Source of the DNA: Gemmatimonadaceae bacterium
GTDB taxonomy: Bacteria > Gemmatimonadota > Gemmatimonadetes > Gemmatimonadales > Gemmatimonadaceae
DNA length: 33,834 nt
Assembly: GCA_016741895.1 (NCBI GenBank)
Contig: JACVCT010000012.1
Location: 1 to 33,834 of the forward strand
Direction: 5' to 3'
Shown here: one piece after another, positions 1-9,721 of the stretch
Numbering within the stretch: the first letter of the stretch is position 1
Layout: each line of letters starts with the position of its first letter
Notes under the pieces: model-generated
What the model was told of the DNA's origin: nothing
Databases searched by the model: none
What the model saw: the letters and a program-made list of their open reading frames with translations, nothing else
Made by a program: the position numbers and the translations under genes

Positions 1-36
1 CCCCTTTACTGGCAGCCGTACATCGCACTTAGGGCG

Positions 37-933
37 GTGGGTATGTGGGGCCGGGCCCTGGGGCTGTTGTCGTCGCTCACGCCACCGGTTGTCGAAACCG
101 CCACCACGGCGCCGAACAAGCCCGACGCAACCCGCAAGCCTGCACCAGCGCCAGCACCGCCGGCCAAGCCGGCGCAGCGTCAACCAGCGGCACGTGCGGC
201 GGCCACAACACGACCCACGTCACCTCGGTCGCCAGCACCGCGTTCCACGCTGGTGGTGACCACCGTCTCGTCGAGTTCTACTGTTGTGGTCAATCGCCGC
301 GCGACTCCGGGGATGCACTTCCAGCCGGCCGAGCGGCTCGCGGCGGCAGTGCTGGGTCTGTTGCTGCTCGTCATCACCGTGTCGTGGTCACAGGACCTGC
401 GTCGGCGCCGGTCAGGCGATGTACCGATCGCCAATCCTGACGATCGCACGGTAGAGGCCACACCGCCGGCACCGCCGGTTGAACCCTCCGTCGCGCTGCA
501 CGGCGCCGGCGTTGTTGTGCAATCCGACCGCCGCATTTCCGGCTCGCTTGTGGATGCCGGTGTTGGCGGGCGCTATGTCGTCACGGCGCGAGTGCAGGAG
601 GTGAGCGGCACCAGGAACTGCCGTGCCGTAGCCGAGGCGCTGGGCCTGGGGCGTGAGAGCCTCGAGGTCGTGGCCCATGAGCCGGGCAGCTCACGCTTTG
701 CCATTCCTGGCCGCGAGGTCACGGGAACGCTCGATGCCGAGGGCTGGTTTACTGCCTATCCGCGTTCCGGAACCACCGACAACATCAACTGGCAGTTCCG
801 CATGCGTGGTCGATTTGCTGCCAACGGCTTCAGCGCCCTGAGCGAGACCTACACTTCCGCGGTGCTACGTTGGGGGCGTTCGCAGCACTGCGTGGTGACG
901 GCGGAGCTCACCGGTCGCCGACTTCCCGATTGA
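37..933 (+). CDS. Hypothetical Pro/Ala-rich membrane-anchored protein with C-terminal conserved domain
   Basis: Long ORF; low-complexity P/A-rich N-terminus, one hydrophobic segment (AAAVLGLLLLVITVSW), C-terminal domain resembling that of the next gene. Confidence 0.7.
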   Translation: MGMWGRALGLLSSLTPPVVETATTAPNKPDATRKPAPAPAPPAKPAQRQPAARAAATTRPTSPRSPAPRSTLVVTTVSSSSTVVVNRRATPGMHFQPAERLAAAVLGLLLLVITVSWSQDLRRRRSGDVPIANPDDRTVEATPPAPPVEPSVALHGAGVVVQSDRRISGSLVDAGVGGRYVVTARVQEVSGTRNCRAVAEALGLGRESLEVVAHEPGSSRFAIPGREVTGTLDAEGWFTAYPRSGTTDNINWQFRMRGRFAANGFSALSETYTSAVLRWGRSQHCVVTAELTGRRLPD

Positions 934-943
934 TGCGCGGAAT

Positions 944-2620
944 ATGACGGCCTTTCTCGACCCGCGTGTGCGCATGCGTGAGGCGCTCCGCACCCTGATT
1001 GCCGAGCGCCCGGACGCATGGGCAGAGCCGTCCATGTTCGTGCTGCGCAACCGCCTACTCGACCACACGGGCAGCGACGCGCGTCCGCTGGCCGAGTTCC
1101 TGCTCGAGGCCTGGCAGCGTGGCTGGGGCGACCGACTTGGCGCTGGCGCAATGGACAGCGCGCGATTTGACGCGCTGGTCTCGCCCTTTGTGCTGCAGTG
1201 GTCGGCCGAGCGCTTCGTGCAGCCGGAGATGGCACGCTGGGCGGTAGAGAGCTGGGCCTATGCGCTGGGGCGCATTGACGAGCAGCAGCTGCGCATTGCG
1301 CCGCCGCCAAAACGTGAAGCGCCAAAGCGCGAACCGCCCAAGCCTGAGCCACAGAAAGTTGAGCCGTCGGCTCGAACGGCTGCGACAGCACACCGCGCGC
1401 GTGCAGTCACTGTGACGACTGCCGCGACAAAGGCGGTCGCAGCACCTCGCGTAAAGCCTCGCGCGGCGCGCGCGAAAGCGCCCGGCAATCCCGTTGCGTT
1501 CACCAATGCCACAGGTGCGGCGTACAACCCGTACAGCCGCATGGCGCGCAGCTCGGTGCCGACGTGGATTCCAAAGGCCCTGTTTGGCACCATCGTCACC
1601 ATGAGCCTGGCGCTCGTGGTGCGCGTGGCGCTTGGTGGGCCACCACCCCGCCCTGGCGCAGCAGCGAGATCGGCGCCGGTCGCATCTGCAGCCAGTGTGC
1701 CGACCTCGGTGCGACCTGACAGCCAACCGGCACCGCCGCCCAGCGACACAAGTCGCGGCGACAATGCGAACGGCGAAAGCCGCCTGGTGTCACTGGCCCT
1801 CACGGGCGGTGTGCCCATCATTGCCCCGGAGCGTCCGGGTGTGCCGTCCATCACCCAGGGTCTGCTCTCGGTGGGTGCCGACACCACACGCATGCGTTTT
1901 GTGCAGCCGGCGCGCCGCGCCACCGGTGGATCACGGCCTGCCGTGGCGCCCAATGCCACACCGCGCCTGACCTACGACGAACTGCACTTTGCCGACGGCA
2001 CCACGGCGCGCGGGCAGGTCGAGATCGTGCGCGCCGGTACCGTGATCTTCCGCGACTCGAGAACCGGCCTGCGTATCGAGCACCGGCAGGACGACATCGA
2101 CAAGGTCATCACCGAGTTTGGCACGGTGGTGCGCTTTCGTGGCGAGCGCGCGGCGCGGCCTGCCCCAACGGCGGCTGCAAGTGGCCCCAAGCGTCGCGCA
2201 GCAGCGCCCCCTGAGCGCAACATGCGCAGCACGGGTGTTGGTGGCAGCTATCGGGTGCGCTATGCCACCGCATCGGCCGTAGGGTCGGACGAATGCACGC
2301 AGATCTGGACCCGTCCACCCAACGCGGAGGATGTGGCCGAGGTGCGGCACCGGGCTGGCGACGACACCCTGAGCGTGGCCTTCAAGGGTGGTGATGTGTT
2401 TCCCAGCAACATCGACCCCGATGGCTACTTTGCCAGCAGCTTTCGCATCGTGCCCGATCAGGCGCGTACCATGACCGCCCTCACCACACGTCTGCACGGC
2501 CGCTTCACGGCCGACGGCGGTCTCGCGCTCACGGTGAACATCGTGTACTACCGCCGTCTGCGGGGCAGCGAGGTCACCTGCAATGTGACGGTGAAGGCGG
2601 AGGGGAGGCGAGAGGGATGA
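944..2620 (+). CDS. Hypothetical membrane-anchored protein, paralogous C-terminal domain to the upstream ORF
   Basis: 558-aa ORF; one hydrophobic segment (ALFGTIVTMSLALVVRVAL); C-terminal domain with a G-Y-V..C..DGYF/W..RGRF..G..C.VT pattern. Confidence 0.75.
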   Translation: MTAFLDPRVRMREALRTLIAERPDAWAEPSMFVLRNRLLDHTGSDARPLAEFLLEAWQRGWGDRLGAGAMDSARFDALVSPFVLQWSAERFVQPEMARWAVESWAYALGRIDEQQLRIAPPPKREAPKREPPKPEPQKVEPSARTAATAHRARAVTVTTAATKAVAAPRVKPRAARAKAPGNPVAFTNATGAAYNPYSRMARSSVPTWIPKALFGTIVTMSLALVVRVALGGPPPRPGAAARSAPVASAASVPTSVRPDSQPAPPPSDTSRGDNANGESRLVSLALTGGVPIIAPERPGVPSITQGLLSVGADTTRMRFVQPARRATGGSRPAVAPNATPRLTYDELHFADGTTARGQVEIVRAGTVIFRDSRTGLRIEHRQDDIDKVITEFGTVVRFRGERAARPAPTAAASGPKRRAAAPPERNMRSTGVGGSYRVRYATASAVGSDECTQIWTRPPNAEDVAEVRHRAGDDTLSVAFKGGDVFPSNIDPDGYFASSFRIVPDQARTMTALTTRLHGRFTADGGLALTVNIVYYRRLRGSEVTCNVTVKAEGRREG

Positions 2621-3192
2621 CGTTCGGTCCGTCAATGATCGTGCCCTTCGTCCTGCTGATCGCCAGCTGCCTCGCCATCGTATGGATTTTTCGCGCGGCC
2701 GTGATCGGAATGCAGGCGTCGATGATCGGGCAAGGCCGGGAGATCCCGTGTTCGTTCGCACTCGGTACCGTGCCATACCCGGCGGGCGACACGTTTGTCC
2801 TTGGGCTGGAATCGTCGCTCTGGATGGCGCCGGCGGGGCAGCCGCCGACTGGTCATGAGGCGAAACCTGCGCCAATCCGTGGTTTCCGGTTCGGGCGGCA
2901 GGAATGGGTGGTCCGTTTGACGGCGATTGACCGACGCATTGATGGACGGACCAAGGTGACACGCGGCCGACTTGCGATCACGGCGCAACGAGTGCGCTTC
3001 ACGGGAAAAACGCGCACGGTAGACATACCACTGGGCGACATCGCGCACTTCGCCGTTCGTGGACCACTGCTGGAGATTCAGCGGCGGAGCGCCCCCACCG
3101 ATGCGGTGGCATTCAAGGTGCCGCAGCCGGTCCTAGTGGCACGAGTCATCCAGTCGCTGGTAGTCCGGGCCACGCGAGCAGCACGACCCTGA
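2617..3192 (+). CDS. Small membrane protein with possible PH-like domain
   Basis: ATGA overlap with previous ORF; N-terminal TM helix; region TRGRLAITAQRVRFTGKTRTVDIPLGDIAHFAV looks PH/GRAM-like. Confidence 0.6.
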   Translation: MTFGPSMIVPFVLLIASCLAIVWIFRAAVIGMQASMIGQGREIPCSFALGTVPYPAGDTFVLGLESSLWMAPAGQPPTGHEAKPAPIRGFRFGRQEWVVRLTAIDRRIDGRTKVTRGRLAITAQRVRFTGKTRTVDIPLGDIAHFAVRGPLLEIQRRSAPTDAVAFKVPQPVLVARVIQSLVVRATRAARP

Positions 3193-3256
3193 CGTCCGGT
3201 TTCTCCGCATCGCTCACGTGACGCGTGCCATCCGCGCTGGAGAGAACGTGAGGCGA

Positions 3257-4717
3257 TTACGACAGGCCATCGCCTGCCACCGCGTCACACTCGATCTCCA
3301 CCAGATATTCGTCACCCACCAACCTGGCCTCCACGAGGGTGTTGGCCGGCAGAATGTGTCCGAAGCGCTCGCCGTGCGCGCGTGCCACCGGCTCCCAATG
3401 GTCCACCTGCGACACAAAAATGCGGGTGCGGACCACATCCTCGAGACGCGCGCCCAGTGACTGCAGCGCGCCGCTGAGTTTGTCGATCACGAAATGAGTC
3501 TGCGCCGCGGCGTCGCTGCCACCAATGACTCGGCTGCCGTGTGTCGCGGTCGTACCGGACACCGCGATCTGCTTGCCCTTGCGCACCGCACGACTGTAGC
3601 CGGCCATGGGCTCCCACACCGTGCCGCTCAGCGCCAGCGTGCGACCGTCGCTGCCCGCTCGCGTCGTGTAGGGCGCCGGGAACTTCGACACGTGATGACT
3701 CAGGTCACCGCTGGCCGTGAGGAACGGCGGCGTGCGATACTCGTCACCACAGTCGCCGGGAATGGGGGCGAGCCTCTCCTGCGCCGCAGCCAGTTGCGCG
3801 TGGTCGTCCTCGTCGAGCGTGAACTGAAACACCCGCGCCGTCTCGGCCACATGCGTGGACTTGCCGAGGCGCGCACCGACAATCACCCCGGCCACGCCCG
3901 GCTGGTCGAGCACCCAGCGACTCGCGATGGTGGCCATCGACACGCCGTGCTTCTGGGCCACGCGGTGCACCGCCCGCAGCAGCGTCTGAAACGGCGCCCA
4001 CCCGCCTGCCGCCGCAATGAAGCGGCCGTACTTCATCTGCGACCAGGTCTCGAGAGCCTGCCAATCGGGTTCGGGCGCACCAAGCCAGCGCTCGGTGAGA
4101 AACCCGCCCAGCACGGTGCCATAACACAGCAGCCCCACCCCCTGCTCGGCGCAGTAAGGGCCGAGCCGCTGCGTGAAGCGCCGGTCGAGCAGCGAGCCGC
4201 TCACCTGATTGCTCACGAGACGGATGCCGGTGGCCATGGCCACGCGCAGATGCGCGGTATCGAAGTTGGTCACCCCAATCGCGCCAATTCGACCGGCATC
4301 GCGCGCCGCTTCAAGCAGCCAGAGCGCATCGAGCCAGCGCGGATCGGCAAAGGTCCAGGCGTGAAACTGCAGCAGGTCAAGACGCTCGGTGCCAAGCCGC
4401 GCGCAGGCCCGATCGAGCGCGGCGCTGACATCGGCCTCACTCACGGGCCCCGGCTCCGGCACCCACTTGGTGAGACAGAGCACGTCGCCATTCGGAGCAA
4501 CTTCGCGGCGGTAGATGCCGGCAATCAGCTCCGCCGAGCCATAGTGATCGGCCATGTCAAACGTGCTGAAGCCCGCCTCGGCGTAGGGCGCCATGGCCCG
4601 CGCCGCCGCCTGCAGGTCGACCGTGCGACCGTCGCGCTCCATGTCGGCCACCTGCCAGAGGCCCGTGAGCACGCGGGAGATCTCGAGGCCAGGAGCCAGC
4701 GCAATGCGAGGAATCAT
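3257..4717 (-). CDS. Aldo/keto reductase fused to a C-terminal RidA (YjgF/YER057c) domain
   Basis: N-terminal AKR signatures (FSTFDMADHYGSAE, LLQFHAW, GAIGVTNFD); C-terminal RidA-like VSGTTATHG..RVIGG.DAAAQTHFVIDKLSGALQSLGARLEDVVRTRIFV. Start MIPRIALAPG chosen at 4717 rather than the ORF maximum 4777. Confidence 0.85.
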   Translation of the reverse strand: MIPRIALAPGLEISRVLTGLWQVADMERDGRTVDLQAAARAMAPYAEAGFSTFDMADHYGSAELIAGIYRREVAPNGDVLCLTKWVPEPGPVSEADVSAALDRACARLGTERLDLLQFHAWTFADPRWLDALWLLEAARDAGRIGAIGVTNFDTAHLRVAMATGIRLVSNQVSGSLLDRRFTQRLGPYCAEQGVGLLCYGTVLGGFLTERWLGAPEPDWQALETWSQMKYGRFIAAAGGWAPFQTLLRAVHRVAQKHGVSMATIASRWVLDQPGVAGVIVGARLGKSTHVAETARVFQFTLDEDDHAQLAAAQERLAPIPGDCGDEYRTPPFLTASGDLSHHVSKFPAPYTTRAGSDGRTLALSGTVWEPMAGYSRAVRKGKQIAVSGTTATHGSRVIGGSDAAAQTHFVIDKLSGALQSLGARLEDVVRTRIFVSQVDHWEPVARAHGERFGHILPANTLVEARLVGDEYLVEIECDAVAGDGLS

Positions 4718-4781
4718 GTGTCGCTCTGGGGTGTCGCTCAGAAGTGTCGTTCGCGAGTTGAGGCCATGCGAGGTCACGGCT

Positions 4782-6305
4782 TCACTCGGGAGGAAGAACC
4801 GAAGTAATCACGTTCAGGTTGCCGCCGCGTGCCTTGAGCATGCGCGCCTCACGCCAGTACACCAGGCTGCCGAGCACCATGACCAGCAACCAGACGAGCG
4901 TGGGGTGCAGGTACCATGCCGCCACAGGGCTGCTGAGGTCACGCCAGGTGTGCACCACCAGCAAGGTGGACAGGAGCACGATGGCAGTCAGCGCCACGCC
5001 AACCTGCGCAGAACGCGCACGCAGCACCCGCATCTCGCGCGCGAGTTGCGGATTGCGAAACGGCAATCGCAGCACGCTGCACGCCATGATGATGAAGTTG
5101 ACCAGCATGGCGGTCACCAGAATGTCCACGCCAACAAAGAAGTCGCCGGCGAAGTGTCCCGCGAGGATGCCCAGTGTGGACAGCCCCGCCGACAGATAGA
5201 GCGACACGGTGGGCGCACCGCTGCCCGGATGCACCGCCAGCAGGCTCTTGGGGAACACCCCGTCCTCGGCCCACGCAAAACACAGCCGCGACACACCGAG
5301 CAGCATGCCGGGCAGGTCGTTGATGAGCGCGATGGCCGCGCCCGACACCATGAACACCGCCACCGTGGGCGACGCCAGCGGCGCCAGCAACCCCGGCGCG
5401 GTCACGTCACGCACCAGGCTGGCCGAGGCGACATACTGCCACGGCACCGTGTTGTACACCGCGGCGGTGAACAGCAGGTAGAAGCTCCCCACAATCACAA
5501 TGGCCAGCCCCGTGGCCAGTGGCAGCGCACGCGATGGCGACTTGGCTTCACCGCCGGCCTGCGCAATGGCATCAAAGCCAATGAAGCTCGAGAAAAGAAT
5601 GGCGGCGGCAGGCGGCACCACATCCCAGAACGCGCCGCGGGTTCCCGCCAGCATGGCTGCCTCGCCGCGGGCCTCGAGCAGCGCGCGGTACTCCGTGGCG
5701 TTGTGCGCGAAGCCGGTGACAATCACGAGGCCTCCGCACACAAACATCAGCACCATGAGCGGCACCAGTGTGCGCGCGACTGCCTTTACCCCGCGCAGGT
5801 TCACGGCCACGAAGGTCCACAGCAGCGTGAGCGCGAGCGCCAGGCGCACCGTGCGCTGATCCAGCGTGGACGCCATGGCCGTCCAGTCGGCAGCCAGCGC
5901 GATGTCGCGCAGAAATGGCGGGATTACGTACGACACCACGGCAATGGCCATGCAGAGTCCGAACCACTGCGAGAAGCTCGCCACATAGCCCGTGTATGGC
6001 CCGATGGCGCGGCTGGCATAGATGTACGAGCCACCGGCGCGCGGCATGGCGCTGCCCAGCATCGCGTAGCAGAGCGCGGCCAGTACGGCCGGCACGGCGG
6101 CAATACCGTAGGCCACCAGCACCCAGTCGCCGATGCCGGGAACGCTGCGCTGCAGCGCGAAGGGCACAATATTGATGCCGGCGCCAACCATCGAGCATAT
6201 GCCCGTGGCGGCAAGCCCCAGAAGTCCCAGCTCGCGACGGAGGCCAGTCGAGGAGGGCGCAGCAGTCGTGGACGTCACAGGTGGCGCGGAGGGGTCAGTC
6301 GGCAT
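4782..6305 (-). CDS. APC-family amino acid permease
   Basis: Multi-TM protein; LGLLGLAATGICSMVGAGINIVPFALQ, RAGGSYIYASRAIGPYTGYVASF. Confidence 0.85.
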   Translation of the reverse strand: MPTDPSAPPVTSTTAAPSSTGLRRELGLLGLAATGICSMVGAGINIVPFALQRSVPGIGDWVLVAYGIAAVPAVLAALCYAMLGSAMPRAGGSYIYASRAIGPYTGYVASFSQWFGLCMAIAVVSYVIPPFLRDIALAADWTAMASTLDQRTVRLALALTLLWTFVAVNLRGVKAVARTLVPLMVLMFVCGGLVIVTGFAHNATEYRALLEARGEAAMLAGTRGAFWDVVPPAAAILFSSFIGFDAIAQAGGEAKSPSRALPLATGLAIVIVGSFYLLFTAAVYNTVPWQYVASASLVRDVTAPGLLAPLASPTVAVFMVSGAAIALINDLPGMLLGVSRLCFAWAEDGVFPKSLLAVHPGSGAPTVSLYLSAGLSTLGILAGHFAGDFFVGVDILVTAMLVNFIIMACSVLRLPFRNPQLAREMRVLRARSAQVGVALTAIVLLSTLLVVHTWRDLSSPVAAWYLHPTLVWLLVMVLGSLVYWREARMLKARGGNLNVITSVLPPE

Positions 6306-6385
6306 GCCGGTAGGATGCGCGCCGGCGCGCGCTGAGGACAGTCCCCCGTCAGCAGTCGGCGTCTGCGAGACGCATATTCAGCGGC

Positions 6386-8107
6386 ATGACTGCCCTGCCC
6401 CGCCATCGCCTCGTGCTGAGTGCCGTCGCTGCACTCGCTGCATTCCTTGTGACCTCGCCAAGCGACCTGCCGGCCCAGGAGCCCAGCCGCACCTACGCGC
6501 AGCTGCTCCTACTACATGCCGAGTGGCGCGCGTTCGAGGAGCCGCCGCGGGTGCGGGGCATTCCCGACTACCGGCCAGCCACCAATACGCGCCGCCTTGC
6601 GGCGCTGCGGCAGTTGCAGGCGCGGCTGCGTGCCATTGATACGAGCGGCTGGCGTGTTCCCGAGCAGGTGGACTGGCACCTCGTACGGGCCGAGATGAAC
6701 GGCATGCAGTACAACCTGACGGTACTGACGCCGTGGTCACGCGATCCGGCCTACTATGCGTCCATCCGCACCGCCGAGAGCGACACGCCTGCCGAAGAAG
6801 GACCCACCATCCATGGCGCGATTCGACTGTGGCAGTATCCCGTGTGGCCGCGCACGCGCTTTGACACCTCGCGTGCATTGACGGGCGCGCAGGCGGCGGA
6901 ACTAGGCACGCGACTGGCCACGCTGCCCACGTTGCTGCGGCAGGCGCGTATCAACCTGGCTGGGGGCAATGCCCGCGACCTTTGGGTGGGTGCGGTCAAG
7001 ACCTTTGAAGAGCAGCAGGACGCGCTGCGTGAGCTCAAGACACGTGTCGCGGCGGTCAACGGCCATGAGGCCGCCCTGCTCGCGGCCATCGACAGCGCCA
7101 GCAACGCCACGGCGCAGTTCACCGCGTGGCTATCGGCCGAGGCGCCAAAGAAGACCGGTCCCTCGGGTATTGGCAAGGCGCAGTACACCTGGTTCCTCAA
7201 GAACGTGCTGCTGGTGCCGCTCACCTGGGAGGAAGAAGTCACGGTTACGCGCCGCGAGTTGGCGCGTGCGCATGCCTCGCTGCGCCTCGAGGAGCAGCGC
7301 AACCGTGCGCTGTCGCCCATGCCGGTGGCCGAGACGCGTGAGGCCTATGCCGCCCTGCAGGATTCCGCCATCACCCGCTACACCCGCTTTGTGCGTGAGC
7401 GTGGCATGGTGACCTGGGAGCCGTGGATGGAGCGCGCCCTGCGCGAGCGCACGGCGTCCTTCACCACGCCCGAGCAGCGCAACTTCTTTGCGCAGACCTA
7501 TCATCGCGACCCCATTCCGCTCTGGACCCATCTCTGGCACTGGTGGGACAACGGACGTTTCCGTGAGCATCCGCACCCGAGCCCCATTCGTCGCACACCG
7601 CTGCTGTACAACGTGTGGATGAGCCGCGCCGAGGGCATGGCCACGTCGATGGAAGAGTGGATGATGCAGGCCGGCCTGTACGACGTGTCGCCGCGCAGCC
7701 GTGAGATTGTGTGGGTCATGCTGGCCGCGCGCGCCGCGCGTGGACTGGGCAACCTGTACACGCACAGCAACGAGCTCACCATGGCCCAGGCCGCGGACCT
7801 GCATGTGAGCTGGACCCCGCGTGGCTGGATGCGGCGCGACCCGCTGCTGGGTTTCGAGCAGCATCTCTACCTGCGCCAGCCCGGCTACGGCGCGAGCTAC
7901 GTGACCGGCGGGCGTCTCATGGAGGAGACCATGGCCGAGCGTGGGCGGCAGCTTGGCGACCAGTTCACCATGCAGCGTTTCCTCGACGAGGTGAACACTG
8001 TGGGGATGATTCCCGTGTCACTCGTGCACTGGGAGCTGACGGGCGACGACCGGATGCTGCGGGAGCTGGGTAACGGGGCGACGGCGAGGCCGTTCAGGGT
8101 GAAGTAG
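6386..8107 (+). CDS. Secreted DUF885-like (putative metallo-hydrolase) protein
   Basis: Signal-like N-terminus; 573 aa; overall architecture and C-terminal GASYVTGGRLMEETMAERGRQLGDQFTMQRFLDEVN resembles DUF885. Confidence 0.6.
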   Translation: MTALPRHRLVLSAVAALAAFLVTSPSDLPAQEPSRTYAQLLLLHAEWRAFEEPPRVRGIPDYRPATNTRRLAALRQLQARLRAIDTSGWRVPEQVDWHLVRAEMNGMQYNLTVLTPWSRDPAYYASIRTAESDTPAEEGPTIHGAIRLWQYPVWPRTRFDTSRALTGAQAAELGTRLATLPTLLRQARINLAGGNARDLWVGAVKTFEEQQDALRELKTRVAAVNGHEAALLAAIDSASNATAQFTAWLSAEAPKKTGPSGIGKAQYTWFLKNVLLVPLTWEEEVTVTRRELARAHASLRLEEQRNRALSPMPVAETREAYAALQDSAITRYTRFVRERGMVTWEPWMERALRERTASFTTPEQRNFFAQTYHRDPIPLWTHLWHWWDNGRFREHPHPSPIRRTPLLYNVWMSRAEGMATSMEEWMMQAGLYDVSPRSREIVWVMLAARAARGLGNLYTHSNELTMAQAADLHVSWTPRGWMRRDPLLGFEQHLYLRQPGYGASYVTGGRLMEETMAERGRQLGDQFTMQRFLDEVNTVGMIPVSLVHWELTGDDRMLRELGNGATARPFRVK

Positions 8108-8138
8108 CGCTGTTGGTGGACCCTCGTGCTGGCGACTG

Positions 8139-8462
8139 TTGGAGGTGGCTTCGTGCGAAATAGAGACGCCGCCGTTCTCGGCTGCCGCTCCCCTCGAGGC
8201 TGGCTCCCTGCTTCGGCGGCTTCAAAACGGTGAGAAGCTCGGCATGCCACACTCGCGACCGATGCCAAGCATCGGTCGGCGTTGTCACGGGCTCCGCATC
8301 GTGGACGCGGGTAAGACGTGGCGCGTGATCTACCGACTGGATCCGGACGCGATTGTGATCGCGGATATGTTCCAGAAGACAACGACGTCCACGCCGGGTA
8401 GGGTTATCACTGACTGCATGCGACGCCTGGCGCTGTACGACCAGCTGACGAAAGGGGACTGA
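8139..8462 (+). CDS. RelE/HigB-like toxin, phage Gp49-like family
   Basis: Motifs RIVDAGKTWRVIYRLDPDAIVIADMFQKTT; immediately followed by XRE antitoxin. Confidence 0.75.
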   Translation: MEVASCEIETPPFSAAAPLEAGSLLRRLQNGEKLGMPHSRPMPSIGRRCHGLRIVDAGKTWRVIYRLDPDAIVIADMFQKTTTSTPGRVITDCMRRLALYDQLTKGD

Positions 8463-8464
8463 CG

Positions 8465-8785
8465 ATGGATGCAAAGAAGCGGAAGCGCCTGGAGAAGGCG
8501 GGTTGGTCCGTTGGCGACGCTGCCGACTTCCTGAACCTCGCCCCAGAAGAGGCCGCGTTGGTGGAGATGCGCGTGGCGCTCAGCCGTAGTTTGAAGTCGC
8601 GGCGCCTCGCTGCCGGCCTCACGCAGACCACCTTGGCCAAACAACTCGGATCAAGCCAATCGCGCGTAGCGAAGCTCGAGGCGGCAGATCCAAGTGTGTC
8701 GCTCGAACTTCTGATTCGCGCCCTCCTTGCTGTCGGGGCGAGCCGAAAGGACGTGGCTTCGGCGCTGTCCCAACGAGTGGCGTAG
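8465..8785 (+). CDS. XRE-family HTH antitoxin
   Basis: HTH region SLKSRRLAAGLTQTTLAKQLGSSQSRVAKLEAADPSVSLELLIRALLAVG; 2-bp gap after toxin gene. Confidence 0.8.
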   Translation: MDAKKRKRLEKAGWSVGDAADFLNLAPEEAALVEMRVALSRSLKSRRLAAGLTQTTLAKQLGSSQSRVAKLEAADPSVSLELLIRALLAVGASRKDVASALSQRVA

Positions 8786-8790
8786 TTTGT

Positions 8791-8915
8791 GGTTAACGCT
8801 TGACGTACTGCTGCAGCGTATCCGATAGACTGCGGCCGGACGGGCGACGTGCGCCAGCACGGCGACCGCCTGCCGCACACGACATTGCGCTGCCAGCAGC
8901 AGCTCTTCGTTAGGT
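8791..8915 (-). repeat. attC-like integron recombination site
   Basis: Minus strand: ACCTAAC (R'') ... AAGCGTTAACC (R', imperfect); stem CTGCTGCAGCG (8808-8818) pairs with CGCTGCCAGCAG (8888-8899) with one bulged base; stop codon of 8910-9437 lies in R''. Confidence 0.75.
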
Positions 8916-9437
8916 GCCGTGCCAGCCTGCGAAGATTCCTTGCGCCTCTGCCTCAATGCGATCGCGCGCGAACCCGAGACTCTGAAGGTGTCGAAGCATG
9001 AGTTCCGTGATCTCCTCCTGAAGTCGAAGTCCTTCGTCTCCGACTCGACCAACCCTCTCCACAAATGCCTCCAACTCTACATCGGAGTGAAGGGCGAGTC
9101 GCTGCAACCCACGACTTCTGTGGACCAACCAATTGCGTTCTTCCTTAAAGGCCTCGACGGCAGAAGCCGTTGACGCAGGAAACGCGGGCTTTCCTTTTGC
9201 CACCACCAAGAGGCTTCCGAGCGTCTTCTTGGAGTATCTGCTCAGAACGGACTCCGCTTCCTCTCTGGCAACGCCCGGTTGAAGATCATGCACGAGTGCC
9301 AAGTACACACCGAGCGCATCCTCTACAGTTTGCGCCTGTAAGACCGCCGATCCGACGGTCTGCATCGTCACCATGAGTCGATGTGGATCGATCATTGGGT
9401 CGACTCGGATGTGACGCTTGATCGCACCTAACAACAT
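8910..9437 (-). CDS. Gene-cassette hypothetical protein, HEPN-like (ERNWLVHRS)
   Basis: ORF bounded by attC-like sites on both ends; ATG at 9437 and TAA at 8910-8912 abut the sites; Rx4H motif at about 9120-9137. Confidence 0.7.
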   Translation of the reverse strand: MLLGAIKRHIRVDPMIDPHRLMVTMQTVGSAVLQAQTVEDALGVYLALVHDLQPGVAREEAESVLSRYSKKTLGSLLVVAKGKPAFPASTASAVEAFKEERNWLVHRSRGLQRLALHSDVELEAFVERVGRVGDEGLRLQEEITELMLRHLQSLGFARDRIEAEAQGIFAGWHGT

Positions 9438-9480
9438 GGAGGTTCTGCGTCGCGCAGTCGACGCCAAACCTCCGTTGGAC
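9426..9480 (-). repeat. attC-like integron recombination site (short form)
   Basis: Minus: GTCCAAC-GGAGGTT-TG-GCGTCG-(6 nt)-...CGACGC-AG-AACCTCC-..-GTTAGGT; nested hairpin with 7-bp and 6-bp arms. Confidence 0.8.
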
Positions 9481-9721
9481 TGAACCGCGGGGGGCAACTC
9501 TGGAGTTTGCTTCGGGTGTGAGCCCGCCGCCAGTGTGCGGGGGGCAGCCCAGCGATCTGCTGGTGGCTGAGGCAAGAGCCGATGTATTGATGTGGCGATG
9601 ACCACGAGCCGGTCGCCGGGGTCGGAAGGGGCTGTCGGCTGACGCGTGGGCACGCCGCGGCGGCACATCCGGCAAGCGGGTGCACTGAGAGAGTTGAGGA
9701 CCTGAGCGCGCGGGGGACGGG

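Noticed and set aside
3494-4807. 437-aa plus-strand ORF
   Set aside because: Antisense shadow of the aldo/keto reductase-RidA gene
4593-6335. 580-aa plus-strand ORF opposite the APC permease
   Set aside because: Composition (H/R/Q-rich, no recognisable motif) is typical of antisense frames in GC-rich genes; the minus strand encodes a clear permease
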